Positions 7,834 to 16,589 are shown, counted from the stretch's first letter. The stretch: 40,384 nt of DNA from CAVRJC01 sp964505725 (GCA_964505725.1 CAZDJK010000029.1:1-40384), one strand, 5' to 3'. Notes: a model not told the origin generated them from the letters alone. Program-made: numbers and translations.

Positions 7834-8976
7834 ATGACGCCACGTAGCGGGAGAGCGCGTCGCATCGCCTTCGCGCTGGTCGTGGTCGTCCCGATCGTCC
7901 TCGCAGGTTGCAGCAACGAGATCCGCAACAACAAGCAGAACTCGCTGGCGCCGAAGGGCCCGGCGGCTCACACGATCGACAACCTCTTCGTGCCGGTGGC
8001 CTACATCGCCACCGCGATCGGGATCCTGGTGATCGTGGCGACCGTGTACTTCGCGATCCGGTTCCGCCGGCGCCCGGGCAACGAGAATCCGAAGCAGGTG
8101 CACGGAAACACCCGGCTGGAGATCGGGTGGACCATCGTGCCCGCGCTCCTCCTGGCGGTGATCGCGGTGTTCAGCGTGAGCGCGATCTTCAAGCTGGCGA
8201 AGGACCCGGGGCCGTCCGCCCTCCAGGTCACCGTGGTGGGCAAGCAGTGGTGGTGGGAGTTCCATTATCCCGACGCCAAGGTCGTCACCGCCGACGAGCT
8301 CATCATCCCCGCCGGTCGCCCGGTGTTCCTCACGCTCCACGCGTGCGAGCAGGGCACGTGCAACGTGATCCACAGCTTCTGGGTGCCCGAGCTGGCGGGG
8401 AAGAAGGACGTCGTCCCCGGCCAGGACAACACCCTCAGCATCGAGGCGGACCACCCGGGCACCTATCTCGGCCAGTGCGCGGAGTATTGCGGCCTCTCCC
8501 ATGCCAACATGCGGTTCCGAGTGATCGCGAAGACGACGAGCGACTTCCAGCAGTGGCTGGCCGAGCAGCAGCAGGGGCCCGCGCAGCCGCTCACCACGAC
8601 CGTCACCGGATCCGACGGCAAGCCCACCCCACAGCCCGCAGGACCGGCCCAGGACCTCATCGTCAACAAGTTCGCGTGCACCAACTGCCATGTGTTCGAC
8701 GATTCGTCGAAGGCGACCTACGGGCCGAACCTCACCCATCTCCGCAGCCGCACCGTGTTCGCCAGCGGCTCGTACGAGCTCAACCGCACGAACCTGGTGA
8801 ACTGGCTGCTCAACGCGCCGGGGATGATCCCGATGTCGTCGCAGGGCTGCCGCGACATCCCGCAGGGGATCTGCGTCGGCATGCCGTCGTTCACCGAGAA
8901 CACGCCCAAGGGCATGCCGGTGATGACGCACGAGCAGGCCGAAGAGATCGCCACCTTCCTCCTGGGGCAGACGTGA
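7834..8976 (+). CDS. ctaC: Cytochrome c oxidase subunit II fused to cytochrome c (caa3 type)
   Basis: 380-aa lipoprotein, electron entry of an aa3-type oxidase. The signal peptide ends at lipobox LAGC (C26). Two transmembrane helices follow (about 52-76 and 98-120), then the periplasmic CuA domain with ligands H180, C215, E217, C219, H223 and M226 (GQCAEYCGLSHANM). After a Pro/Thr-rich linker comes a C-terminal cytochrome c domain with heme motif C282-TN-C285-H286 and Met candidates in MPSFTENTPKGMPVM. This fusion defines caa3 oxidases. ATG 7834 has a strong upstream RBS and is the only sensible start before the signal peptide. First gene of the operon. Confidence 0.95.
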   Translation: MTPRSGRARRIAFALVVVVPIVLAGCSNEIRNNKQNSLAPKGPAAHTIDNLFVPVAYIATAIGILVIVATVYFAIRFRRRPGNENPKQVHGNTRLEIGWTIVPALLLAVIAVFSVSAIFKLAKDPGPSALQVTVVGKQWWWEFHYPDAKVVTADELIIPAGRPVFLTLHACEQGTCNVIHSFWVPELAGKKDVVPGQDNTLSIEADHPGTYLGQCAEYCGLSHANMRFRVIAKTTSDFQQWLAEQQQGPAQPLTTTVTGSDGKPTPQPAGPAQDLIVNKFACTNCHVFDDSSKATYGPNLTHLRSRTVFASGSYELNRTNLVNWLLNAPGMIPMSSQGCRDIPQGICVGMPSFTENTPKGMPVMTHEQAEEIATFLLGQT

Positions 8977-9007
8977 CCGCGAACCGCGTTGGCAGAGGAG
9001 CACGCGT

Positions 9008-10984
9008 ATGGCAACGGTGACCGACGTACTCCCGCCGCCGGCCGCGCCTCCCGTCGAGGAGGAACGGCCCTTCCTGTTGCGCCGACCGAAGTCCACCACC
9101 GGCTTCTGGAGCTGGTTCACGACGGTCGACCACAAGAAGATCGGGATCCTCTACATCATGACCGCGCTCGGCTTCTTCGTCGTCGCCGGCATCGAGGCGC
9201 TCCTGATCCGCCTGCAGCTCGCGCAGCCGAACGGCACCGTGCTCACCGCGTCGCAGTACAACACGATGTTCACCATGCACGGCACGACGATGGTCTTTCT
9301 CGTCGGCATGCCGATGGCGGTCGGGCTCGCGAACTACTTCGTGCCGCTGCAGATCGGCGCCCGTGACGTCGCGTTCCCGCGGCTCAACATGTTCGGCTAC
9401 TGGGTCGTGCTGTTCGGCGGCCTGTTCATCTACTCGGGCTTCCTCTTCGGCGGGGCACCCAACGGTGGTTGGTTCGGCTATGCCCCGCTCAACAGCACGC
9501 CGCTCGCCGGGGGCGCGCTCCCGGGGCACGGCCCCGACTTCTGGACCGTCGGGATCGCCATGCTCGGCATCGGCTCCACCACGTCCGCGATCAACTTCAT
9601 CGTCACCATCCTCAACCTGCGTGCGCCCGGCATGACGCTCATGCGCATGCCCGTGTTCACCTGGATGATGCTCGTGGTCGCGTTCCTCACCGTGTTCGCG
9701 ATGCCGATCATCACCACCGCGATGATCATGGTGTTCTTCGACCGCAACTTCGACACGAACTTCTTCGTGGCCGCGAACGGCGGCGATCCGCTGCTGTACC
9801 AGCACCTCTTCTGGTTGTTCGGCCATCCCGAGGTATACATCCTGATCTTGCCCGGCATGGGCATCGTCTCCGAGACGTTGCCCGTGTTCTCGCGCAAGCC
9901 GCTCTTCGGCTACTCGGTGGTGGTGTTCTCCGGGATCGCCATCGGCTTCCTCGGCTGGGGCGTGTGGGCGCACCACATGTTCGCCACCGGCCTCGGCCCC
10001 GTCGCGATCTCCGCGTTCGGCCTGTCGACGATGCTGATCGCGATCCCCACCGGCGTGAAGATCTTCAACTGGCTCGCGACGGTGTACGGCGGTGCGGTGC
10101 GGCTCACCACCTCGATGCTGTTCTCGCTGGGCTTCATCGCGATGTTCACCATCGGCGGGCTCTCCGGCGTGCTCCACTCGCTCGTCGTCGCCGACACCCA
10201 GCAGACCGACACCTACTTCGTGGTCGCGCACTTCCACTACGTGCTGTTCGGCGGCCTGATATTCGGCGTGTTCTCCGGCTTCTACTACTGGTGGCCGAAG
10301 ATGTTCGGCCGGCTGCTCGACGAGCGCATCGGCAAGTGGAACTTCTGGCTGATGCTCATCGGCTTCAACCTGACGTTCTTCCCCATGCACATCGTCGGGC
10401 TCGTCGGCATGCCGCGCCGCACCTACCGCTACCCGCCGGGCATGGGCTGGACCGCGCTGAACCTCATCGAGACCATCGGCGCGTTCGTCATCGCCCTGTC
10501 GACGCTGGCGTTCATCGTCAACGTCATCCTCGCCTGGCGCCGCCCGAGGCCGGCGCAGGCCGACATCGCCGATCCGTGGGACGGGCGGTCGCTCGAGTGG
10601 TCGATCTCGTCACCGCCGCCGGAGTACAACTTCGCCGAGATTCCCCGGATCGAAGCACGTGACGACTGGTGGCACCGCAAGTACACCGAGGACGCCGAGG
10701 GCCGCCTCGTGCGCCTGCCCTCGGGCGGCGCCGACGAGGGCGACGGCGGCGGCGGCGGCACCACGGTCGCCACGCGCGACGCGGGCGCGGCCCCGGCCGC
10801 GACGCACGAGGGCCACGGGCACATCCACATGCCCTCGCCGTCCTTCTACCCGCTCGTCGTGGCGGCCGGCCTTCCGTTCCTCGGCTACGCCGCGGTGAAG
10901 CTCAACGTCTGGTTCCTCGTTCCCGGGCTCCTGCTGGTGCTGTTCGGGGTGTACGCCTGGGGCCTCGAGCCCTCGGCGGAGTAG
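9008..10984 (+). CDS. ctaD: Cytochrome c oxidase subunit I, with C-terminal two-helix extension
   Basis: 658-aa catalytic subunit of the heme-copper oxidase. H91 (MHGT) and H410 are low-spin heme ligands, H408 the high-spin heme a3 ligand. CuB ligands are H273 in GHPEVY and H322/H323; Y277 is the cross-linked Tyr. E289 in GIVSETLPVF corresponds to the proton-channel Glu region. The last 110 residues go beyond a standard subunit I: a charged linker, a Gly-rich stretch, a His-rich HEGHGHIHMPS, then two hydrophobic helices, suggesting a fused small (subunit IV-like) subunit. GAGGAG precedes ATG 9008. Confidence 0.95.
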   Translation: MATVTDVLPPPAAPPVEEERPFLLRRPKSTTGFWSWFTTVDHKKIGILYIMTALGFFVVAGIEALLIRLQLAQPNGTVLTASQYNTMFTMHGTTMVFLVGMPMAVGLANYFVPLQIGARDVAFPRLNMFGYWVVLFGGLFIYSGFLFGGAPNGGWFGYAPLNSTPLAGGALPGHGPDFWTVGIAMLGIGSTTSAINFIVTILNLRAPGMTLMRMPVFTWMMLVVAFLTVFAMPIITTAMIMVFFDRNFDTNFFVAANGGDPLLYQHLFWLFGHPEVYILILPGMGIVSETLPVFSRKPLFGYSVVVFSGIAIGFLGWGVWAHHMFATGLGPVAISAFGLSTMLIAIPTGVKIFNWLATVYGGAVRLTTSMLFSLGFIAMFTIGGLSGVLHSLVVADTQQTDTYFVVAHFHYVLFGGLIFGVFSGFYYWWPKMFGRLLDERIGKWNFWLMLIGFNLTFFPMHIVGLVGMPRRTYRYPPGMGWTALNLIETIGAFVIALSTLAFIVNVILAWRRPRPAQADIADPWDGRSLEWSISSPPPEYNFAEIPRIEARDDWWHRKYTEDAEGRLVRLPSGGADEGDGGGGGTTVATRDAGAAPAATHEGHGHIHMPSPSFYPLVVAAGLPFLGYAAVKLNVWFLVPGLLLVLFGVYAWGLEPSAE

Positions 10985-10993
10985 GCGGCGGCG

Positions 10994-11659
10994 ATGGCGA
11001 CGATCGAGCAGACTCCCGGCGAGGTGGGCCCCGGCGAGCTGGTCCCCGTCGGCGGTCCGCCGGAGATCGTCCCCGCGGAGGCCGATTCGCACGAGCCGGC
11101 CACCGGGCTCGTCAACCCGAAGCTGGGGATGTGGCTGTTCCTGTCGTCGGACTGCCTGTTCTTCGGTGCCTTCATCGCGACGTTCCTCCTGTACCGCGAC
11201 CGCGGCGGGCAGAAGGGGCCGACGCCGAAGGACGTGTTCAACATCCCCTTCACATCGGCGACCTCGTTCATCCTGCTGATGAGCAGCCTCACGATGGTGC
11301 TGGCGCTGGCCGCCATCCAGCGGGGCGACCACCGGCGGTTCCGCATCTGGATCGTCGCCACCGCGCTCTTCGGCGCCACGTTCATCGGCGGACAGATCTT
11401 CGAGTTCACCGAGTTCACCCGCAAGGGCCTCAACCTCGACACCAGCGTGTTCGGGTCGAGCTTCTACGTGCTCACCGGCCTGCACGGCGCGCACGTCACC
11501 GTCGGCATCGTCTGGCTGCTCTCGCTCTGGGGCCTCTCGATGCAGGGACAGCTCACCTCCGAGCACGCGGAGCGGGTCGAGGTCGCCGGCCTCTACTGGC
11601 ACTTCGTCGACGTGGTCTGGATCGTGATCTTCACCGTCATCTACCTCCTCCCGAAGTAA
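10994..11659 (+). CDS. ctaE: Cytochrome c oxidase subunit III
   Basis: 221-aa integral membrane subunit with about five hydrophobic helices and the family motifs KLGMWLFLSSDCLFFGAF, GLHGAHVTVG and YWHFVDVVWIVIF. It stabilises proton uptake in subunit I and binds no metal. ATG 10994 is 9 nt behind ctaD. The N-terminal 35 residues are acidic and non-membrane. Confidence 0.94.
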   Translation: MATIEQTPGEVGPGELVPVGGPPEIVPAEADSHEPATGLVNPKLGMWLFLSSDCLFFGAFIATFLLYRDRGGQKGPTPKDVFNIPFTSATSFILLMSSLTMVLALAAIQRGDHRRFRIWIVATALFGATFIGGQIFEFTEFTRKGLNLDTSVFGSSFYVLTGLHGAHVTVGIVWLLSLWGLSMQGQLTSEHAERVEVAGLYWHFVDVVWIVIFTVIYLLPK

Positions 11660-11666
11660 GCCGCGC

Positions 11667-12116
11667 ATGCCTGACCCCACCGACACCGAGAACGGCGGGA
11701 GCACCGCCGCCACCGCCACCGACCTCGAGCCGGCGGCTGCACCCGAGGAGGGCGTGGTCGAGCGCTTCGAGGAGACCCTGCCGGCGCGCCTGACCCATCC
11801 CGCGCCCGGCCTGCTCCCCGGCGAGGTGCGCAAGCACCCCACGCCGGTGCAGTACGTGATGATCGCGGTGGTGCTCGTCGTGATCACGGGCCTCGAGGTG
11901 GCGACCTCGTACCTCGAGGGCGAGATCTCGAACGGCATCATCGTGCCGCTCCTTCTGATCATGGCGGCGGTCAAGTTCTTCCTCGTGGCCTCGTGGTACA
12001 TGCACCTGCGCACCGACCGGCCGGTGTTCCGCCGCTTCTTCATCCTCGGAACCCTGGCCGCGATCACGCTGTACCTCGTCGTCCTCCTCACGCTGCACGC
12101 GTTCATCAAGGTCTGA
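11667..12116 (+). CDS. Cytochrome oxidase subunit IV (caa3-type small subunit)
   Basis: 149-aa protein: a disordered acidic N-terminus (1-50), then three hydrophobic helices from about residue 62 (VMIAVVLVVITGLEVATSY, a second ending FFLVASWYMHLRTDRP, a third at the C-terminus). The helix pattern with SWYMHLR is typical of the prokaryotic COX4 family. It directly follows ctaE. Because ctaD also carries an extra two-helix tail, the complex may contain two distinct subunit IV-like elements. Confidence 0.85.
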   Translation: MPDPTDTENGGSTAATATDLEPAAAPEEGVVERFEETLPARLTHPAPGLLPGEVRKHPTPVQYVMIAVVLVVITGLEVATSYLEGEISNGIIVPLLLIMAAVKFFLVASWYMHLRTDRPVFRRFFILGTLAAITLYLVVLLTLHAFIKV

Positions 12117-12120
12117 GCGC

Positions 12121-12975
12121 GTGCCGCTCGCGGTTGCCTTCCCGAAGTGGACGCCCCACCCCGACGTGTGGCTGCTCGTCGCGTTCATGGCCGCGGGGTA
12201 CGCGATCGCCATCGTGCGACTCGGGCCGCGCTACGCGCCCGCGGGACCCGCGGTCACGCGCTTCCAGGTGGTCTGCTGGTCGCTCGGCGTGCTCGCGACG
12301 TGGATCGCCTCCGACTGGCCCATCCACGACATCGCCGAGCGTTACAACTACAGCATCCACATGGTGCAGCACCTCGTGTTCGCACTCGTCGCGGCGCCGT
12401 TCCTCCTGCTCGGCACGCCCGCGTGGCTGGCGCGGCTCGTGCTCCGCCCGCCCGCGCTGTTCGCGACCGTCCGCACGATGGCGCGGTTCGTCCCCGCGCT
12501 GATCCTGTTCAACTTCGTCATCGTGTTCACGCACTGGCCGTTCATGGTGAACGCGAGCCTCCACTCCGGATGGGTGCACTTCGGGCTCCACACGCTGCTG
12601 TTCCTGTCGTCCTTGGTGGTGTGGCTGCCCGTGCTCAGCCCGCTCCCCGAGATCCCGCGCCTGGCACCGGTCCTGCGCATGCTCTACCTGTTCGCGTGGT
12701 CGGTGCTGCCGACGATCCCCGCGTCGTTCCTGACCTTCGGGTCGTCGCCGCTCTACAAGTTCTACGAGCACGTCCCGCATCTGTTCGGCATGTCGACGCT
12801 CGAGGACCAGCAGATCGCCGGCCTCATCATGAAGATCGGGGCCGGACTCCTGCTGTGGGCGATCATGGCCGTAGTGTTCTTCCGCTGGGCGGCCGACGAG
12901 GACCGCTCGAGCACGCCGAGGCGGGGCTTGGCCGAGCTCGATCGTGAGCTGACCGAGATGGGGCTGAGGAGATGA
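12121..12975 (+). CDS. ctaG: CtaG-type cytochrome oxidase assembly protein
   Basis: 284-aa polytopic membrane protein of the caa3_CtaG family, with about seven hydrophobic segments. Conserved polar motifs inside the membrane part are SDWPIHD, HMVQHLVFALVAAPFLLLG, FNFVIVFTHWP and a late DQQIAGLIMKIG; the paired His fit copper delivery to CuB. This family is unrelated to the Cox11-type CtaG. Start GTG 12121 is 4 nt behind subunit IV. It overlaps the next gene by 4 nt, so assembly factor and cupredoxin are coupled. Confidence 0.88.
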   Translation: MPLAVAFPKWTPHPDVWLLVAFMAAGYAIAIVRLGPRYAPAGPAVTRFQVVCWSLGVLATWIASDWPIHDIAERYNYSIHMVQHLVFALVAAPFLLLGTPAWLARLVLRPPALFATVRTMARFVPALILFNFVIVFTHWPFMVNASLHSGWVHFGLHTLLFLSSLVVWLPVLSPLPEIPRLAPVLRMLYLFAWSVLPTIPASFLTFGSSPLYKFYEHVPHLFGMSTLEDQQIAGLIMKIGAGLLLWAIMAVVFFRWAADEDRSSTPRRGLAELDRELTEMGLRR

Positions 12976-13688
12976 CGGACGCGACCACCACCGACGACCC
13001 GCCGCCTTCGGAGCCCGGCGCCGACGCCGGCGAGGAGGTCGAGCCGGCGGCCGACGCCACGCCCGAGGTCGCGCGCCCGCACGACGACGCGCTGAGGACA
13101 CGCTTCATCCTCCCGCTGCTCGTCCCGATCCTGTCGATGATCGCAGTGGCGATCTACGTGCTGAACGTCTCGCGCGTGTTCCTCTCCGGCGACTCCACGT
13201 CGGCGCTCGTGATCGCCACCATCATCACGATCTCGATCCTCGTCGGCGGCACGCTCATCTCCTTCCACGGGCGCCTCCGCTCCTCGACGCTCGCGATGCT
13301 CCTCGGGCTCGTGTTCGTGATCGTGATCGTGACCGGCCTCACCACGCTCGGGCCGAGCATCAAGACGAACGAAGGCAACGCCGGCGGGGCGCTGCCCCAG
13401 CCCAAGGGCACCCCGGCCTCGACCGTCGATGTGACCGCCGAGGCGTCCATCAAGTTCAACGCGGACGCCTACACGGCCAAGGCCGGCATCGTGCGGTTCG
13501 ACTACGGCGGCGCCGCCGGCCACACCCTCCAGATCCAGGAGGTCAACTACCAGGGCTTCCCGCTCAGCAGCGACGGCCCTCCGAAGAGCGGGCAGGTCAC
13601 GTTGAAGCCGGGCAAGTACACGATCTACTGCACGGTCGACAGCCATCGCCAACAGGGCATGGTCGCGACGGTCACCGTCACCCCATGA
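12972..13688 (+). CDS. Membrane-anchored cupredoxin-domain protein
   Basis: 238-aa protein: acidic disordered N-terminus (1-38), two to three hydrophobic helices (about 43-115), a short linker, then an extracytoplasmic cupredoxin domain (about 150-238). Type-1-copper-like residues are visible: His in AGHTLQ, then Cys, His and Met in YCTVDSHRQQGM. The neighbouring oxidase suggests a role as copper carrier or electron shuttle to caa3; this is inference. It overlaps ctaG and the following cupredoxin by 4 nt each. Confidence 0.8.
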   Translation: MTDATTTDDPPPSEPGADAGEEVEPAADATPEVARPHDDALRTRFILPLLVPILSMIAVAIYVLNVSRVFLSGDSTSALVIATIITISILVGGTLISFHGRLRSSTLAMLLGLVFVIVIVTGLTTLGPSIKTNEGNAGGALPQPKGTPASTVDVTAEASIKFNADAYTAKAGIVRFDYGGAAGHTLQIQEVNYQGFPLSSDGPPKSGQVTLKPGKYTIYCTVDSHRQQGMVATVTVTP

Positions 13689-14092
13689 CCCTCGCGGGCA
13701 CCCGGAACCGGTGGCCGGTCGCGGTCGTCGCCGCGGCGGCGGTGCTCGTGCTCGCGAGCTGCGGGGGCGGGGGTGGCGGCGGCAGCCAGGGCTACCGCCC
13801 GCCGAAGGGCGCCGCCACCGAGACCATCAGCATCGCCGCGAGCAACTTCCAGTTCGTCCCCGACCACGTCGATGCCAAGGCCGGCATCGCGAACATCCAG
13901 CTCGTGGGCAAGGGCGGCATCCACACGCTCGTGTTCGACAAGAACAAGGTGCCCGGCTTCCAGCTCGAGGTGAGCGGCAGCGGCGACCAGCAGAGCGAGA
14001 AGGTCGACCTGAAGCCCGGGACCTACACCTTCTACTGCAATGTCGACGGGCACCGGCAGCTCGGCATGCAGGGGACGATCACCGTCTCGTAG
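13685..14092 (+). CDS. Cupredoxin lipoprotein
   Basis: 135-aa small copper protein. The signal peptide ends in lipobox LASC (C26), followed by a Gly-run, so it is probably tethered to the membrane outer face. The cupredoxin fold has His in GIHTLVF and Cys/His/Met in YCNVDGHRQLGM, the same ligand spacing as the domain of the preceding gene, indicating duplication. Likely partner of the oxidase (electron donor or copper donor). Last gene of the operon; 25 nt separate it from the convergent lipid kinase and I see no obvious terminator there. Confidence 0.82.
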   Translation: MTLAGTRNRWPVAVVAAAAVLVLASCGGGGGGGSQGYRPPKGAATETISIAASNFQFVPDHVDAKAGIANIQLVGKGGIHTLVFDKNKVPGFQLEVSGSGDQQSEKVDLKPGTYTFYCNVDGHRQLGMQGTITVS

Positions 14093-14117
14093 CGCGTCGG
14101 CCGTGGACGCTCCGGTC

Positions 14118-15023
14118 TCACCGGGGCGCCATCACGTGCACGGCTCGGGGGACGGCGGCGATCTCCGCCGGCAGCGCGCCGACCCGTTCGCCGCTGGCCC
14201 ACAGCTCGAGCGGCTCGCGCGATTCGATCCGCACCCGGGAGCCGCTGCGCACGCTGATCGCGGGATGCCGCACGTGCTCGCCCCGGAACACGGACGGGAA
14301 CACCCGCAGGAACGTCGCCCGGCTCACCGGCCCCACGACGCACACGTCGAGGCGCCCGTCGTCGGTGCGCGCCGCCGGCGCGATCATCATCCCGCCCGCG
14401 TAGGTGGGAGTGTTCGCCACCGCCACCAGCCAGGCCTCCGTGTCGAGCACGTCGTCGTCGACGCGCACGCGCACGGGCGACGGACGGTAGGTCACGAGCG
14501 TGCGGAGCACTGCGAGCACGTAGAGGGACGTGCCCGTCGTCCACGTGACGGTGTTCGCCCAGCGGTTCGCCTCGCCGTCGAAGCCGGCGTTGGCGACCGT
14601 GCTCACCCACGCCACGGTCCCGTCGGCCGCGGTCGCCCGCCCGAGGTCGACCGCCCTGACGCTGCCGCGCTCGATGACCGCGAGTGCCTCGTGGACGCTG
14701 CCCAGGCCGATGCCGAGGTGGCGGGCGAAGTCGTTGCCCGAGCCCGTCGGCACGACGCCGAGCACGCCCCCTGTCTCGGCGGCGACGCCCGCCAGATCGC
14801 GCACGGTGCCGTCACCGCCGACCGCGATGACGCCGCGACCGCCGGCGAACGCAGACCGGGCGGCGGCGCGTGCGTCATCGGGGCCGGTCGACACGTGCAC
14901 CGCCACGTCGAGCGGCGACTTCCCGAGGGCAGCCACGACCGCGGGCAGCGACCGCCGGCCGCGGCGCCGCCCAGCCGCCGGGTTCACCACCGCGGTCCAC
15001 TGGGCGGGCGGGACGAGGGTCAC
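14118..15023 (-). CDS. Diacylglycerol kinase-family lipid kinase (DgkB/YegS-like)
   Basis: 301-aa soluble lipid kinase. The N-terminal nucleotide domain has VVNPAAGRRRGRRS, GGDGTVRDLAG and PTGSGNDFARHLG, the three catalytic-domain signatures; the C-terminal beta-sandwich has VANAGFDGEAN and ANTPTYAGGMMIAP. Possible substrates are diacylglycerol or another membrane lipid alcohol; the sequence does not settle which. Start GTG 15023 lies 8 nt behind a minus-strand TAGGTT box, pointing to a leaderless message. It is divergent from uppS with only 36 nt between start codons. Confidence 0.88.
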   Translation of the reverse strand: MTLVPPAQWTAVVNPAAGRRRGRRSLPAVVAALGKSPLDVAVHVSTGPDDARAAARSAFAGGRGVIAVGGDGTVRDLAGVAAETGGVLGVVPTGSGNDFARHLGIGLGSVHEALAVIERGSVRAVDLGRATAADGTVAWVSTVANAGFDGEANRWANTVTWTTGTSLYVLAVLRTLVTYRPSPVRVRVDDDVLDTEAWLVAVANTPTYAGGMMIAPAARTDDGRLDVCVVGPVSRATFLRVFPSVFRGEHVRHPAISVRSGSRVRIESREPLELWASGERVGALPAEIAAVPRAVHVMAPR

Positions 15024-15031
15024 GGGGCGGC

Positions 15032-15053
15032 AACCTACCGGGTTCGGTAGCTT
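15032..15053. promoter_or_regulatory. Back-to-back leaderless promoters of the lipid kinase and uppS
   Basis: Minus-strand -10 TAGGTT (15037 to 15032) is 8 nt from GTG 15023. Plus-strand -10 TAGCTT (15048-15053) is 6 nt from GTG 15060. Both overlap one inverted repeat, CTACCG-GGTT-CGGTAG (15035-15050). The two -10 boxes are 10 bp apart, so two polymerases could not sit here together. Confidence 0.6.
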
Positions 15054-15059
15054 GCGCCC

Positions 15060-15791
15060 GTGCCCCGCGAGCCGGACCGTCGCCGCATCCCGCGGCACGT
15101 CGCCATCGTGATGGACGGCAACGGTCGTTGGGCCACGCGGCGGGGCCTCAAGCGCACCGAGGGCCACGCGGCGGGGGAGGAGGCGCTCTTCGACACCGTC
15201 GAGGGCGGGCTCGAGATCGGGCTGCCGTGGCTCACCGTGTACGCGTTCTCGACCGAGAACTGGCGCCGCCCGCTCGACGAGGTCCGCTTCCTGATGCGGT
15301 TCAACGAGACGCTCCTCCTCAAGCGCCGCGACGACCTGAACGAGCGCGGCGTCCGCGTGCGCTTCATCGGGCGACGCTCGGGTCGTGTGCCGTCGCGCGT
15401 GCTCGGCCACATCCGCGACACCGAGGCGCTGACCGCGCACAACCGGCGCATGACCCTCACGTTCGCGTTCAACTACGGAGGGCGCGCGGAGATCACCGAC
15501 GCGGTGCGCGCGATCGCCGAGGGCGTAGCCGACGGGCGGATCCGGCCCGACCGCGTCGACGAGCGGACGATCGCCCGGCACCTCTACGCGCCGGACATGC
15601 CCGATCCCGACCTCGTCATCCGCACGTCGGGCGAGTTCCGCATCTCGAATTACCTGCTGTGGGAGTCGGCGTACTCCGAGCTCGTGTTCACCGACGTGCT
15701 CTGGCCCGACTTCCGTAGGCAGCATCTCTTCGACGCCATCGCCGAGTTCCAGGGCCGCGGGCGCCGCTTCGGCGCCATCGAGGAGGACTGA
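15060..15791 (+). CDS. uppS: Isoprenyl (undecaprenyl) diphosphate synthase
   Basis: 243-aa cis-prenyltransferase that condenses isopentenyl diphosphate onto an allylic primer to make the lipid carrier for cell-wall synthesis. Motifs: HVAIVMDGNGRWATRRG with catalytic Asp (D19), YAFSTENWRRP, and the late substrate-binding stretch DLVIRTSGEFRISNYLLWES. Chain length cannot be read from sequence; Actinobacteria often have two such enzymes. Start GTG 15060 follows TAGCTT by 6 nt, with no Shine-Dalgarno. It precedes recO, a common order. Confidence 0.93.
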   Translation: MPREPDRRRIPRHVAIVMDGNGRWATRRGLKRTEGHAAGEEALFDTVEGGLEIGLPWLTVYAFSTENWRRPLDEVRFLMRFNETLLLKRRDDLNERGVRVRFIGRRSGRVPSRVLGHIRDTEALTAHNRRMTLTFAFNYGGRAEITDAVRAIAEGVADGRIRPDRVDERTIARHLYAPDMPDPDLVIRTSGEFRISNYLLWESAYSELVFTDVLWPDFRRQHLFDAIAEFQGRGRRFGAIEED

Positions 15792-15830
15792 GGTCGCACC
15801 CCGGCCGCCGCGGGCACGGGACGGTCGAAT

Positions 15831-15836
15831 TACACT
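15831..15836 (+). promoter_or_regulatory. Probable -10 box of recO
   Basis: TACACT, 7 nt before GTG 15844. It implies a leaderless transcript. The region between uppS and recO is 52 nt. Confidence 0.5.
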
Positions 15837-15843
15837 CGTGTAA

Positions 15844-16557
15844 GTGCCTCTGTACCGTGACCAGGGCGTCGTGCTGCGCACGATCAAGCTCGGGGAGACC
15901 GACCGCATCGTCACCGTGCTCACCCAGGGGCACGGCCGGATCCGGGCCGTCGCCAAGGGCGTCCGCAAGCCCGGCAGCCGGTTCGGGGCCCGGCTCGAGC
16001 CCACCAGCCACGTGGCGCTCCAGTGCTACCAGGGCCGCGAGCTCGACGTCGTCACGCAGGTCGAGACGATCGACGCCAACCGGGCGCTCCGCGAGCACTA
16101 CGGCTGCCTCACCCACGCCGTCTCCATGCTCGAGGCCACCGACCAGGTCTCCCCCGAGCGCGAGCCCAATCCCGCGCTCTACCGGATGCTCGTCGGCGCG
16201 CTGCGGACCCTCGCCGACCGGCCGTCGCCCCTCGTGAGCGCGGCGTTCTTCTGGAAGCTGCTCTCGCTCGAGGGCTTCCACCCTCTGCTCGACGAGTGCG
16301 CGCGCTGTGGCGGTGCAGGCCCCTTCGTCGCGTTCTCCGCCGAGGACGGCGGCGTGGTCTGCGAGCAGTGCGGTCGGGTCGGCGGCCGCCGCGTCGGTCC
16401 CGACGCGCTCGCGCTCGTCGGTCGGATCCTCGGCGGCGACCTGCGCGGGGCGCTCGCCGAGCCCCCGGGCGCGGCCACGAGCGAGGTCGAACGGCTCGCG
16501 CTGTCCACGCTGGAGCACCATCTCGAACGGCGGCTGCGGAGCGCCGCGTTGTTGTAA
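15844..16557 (+). CDS. recO: DNA repair protein RecO
   Basis: 237-aa RecFOR mediator that loads RecA on SSB-coated DNA and anneals strands. The N-terminal OB fold begins LYRDQGVVLRTIKLGETDRI, with VAKGVRKPGSRFG. The helical C-terminal part contains a four-Cys zinc site, CARCGG and CEQCGR (about residues 155-182). GTG 15844 is at the expected position and lies 7 nt behind TACACT. It is followed by glyS. Confidence 0.92.
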   Translation: MPLYRDQGVVLRTIKLGETDRIVTVLTQGHGRIRAVAKGVRKPGSRFGARLEPTSHVALQCYQGRELDVVTQVETIDANRALREHYGCLTHAVSMLEATDQVSPEREPNPALYRMLVGALRTLADRPSPLVSAAFFWKLLSLEGFHPLLDECARCGGAGPFVAFSAEDGGVVCEQCGRVGGRRVGPDALALVGRILGGDLRGALAEPPGAATSEVERLALSTLEHHLERRLRSAALL

Positions 16558-16589
16558 CAACACGTTCCGAGCCCGAAAACAAGCCCGAC

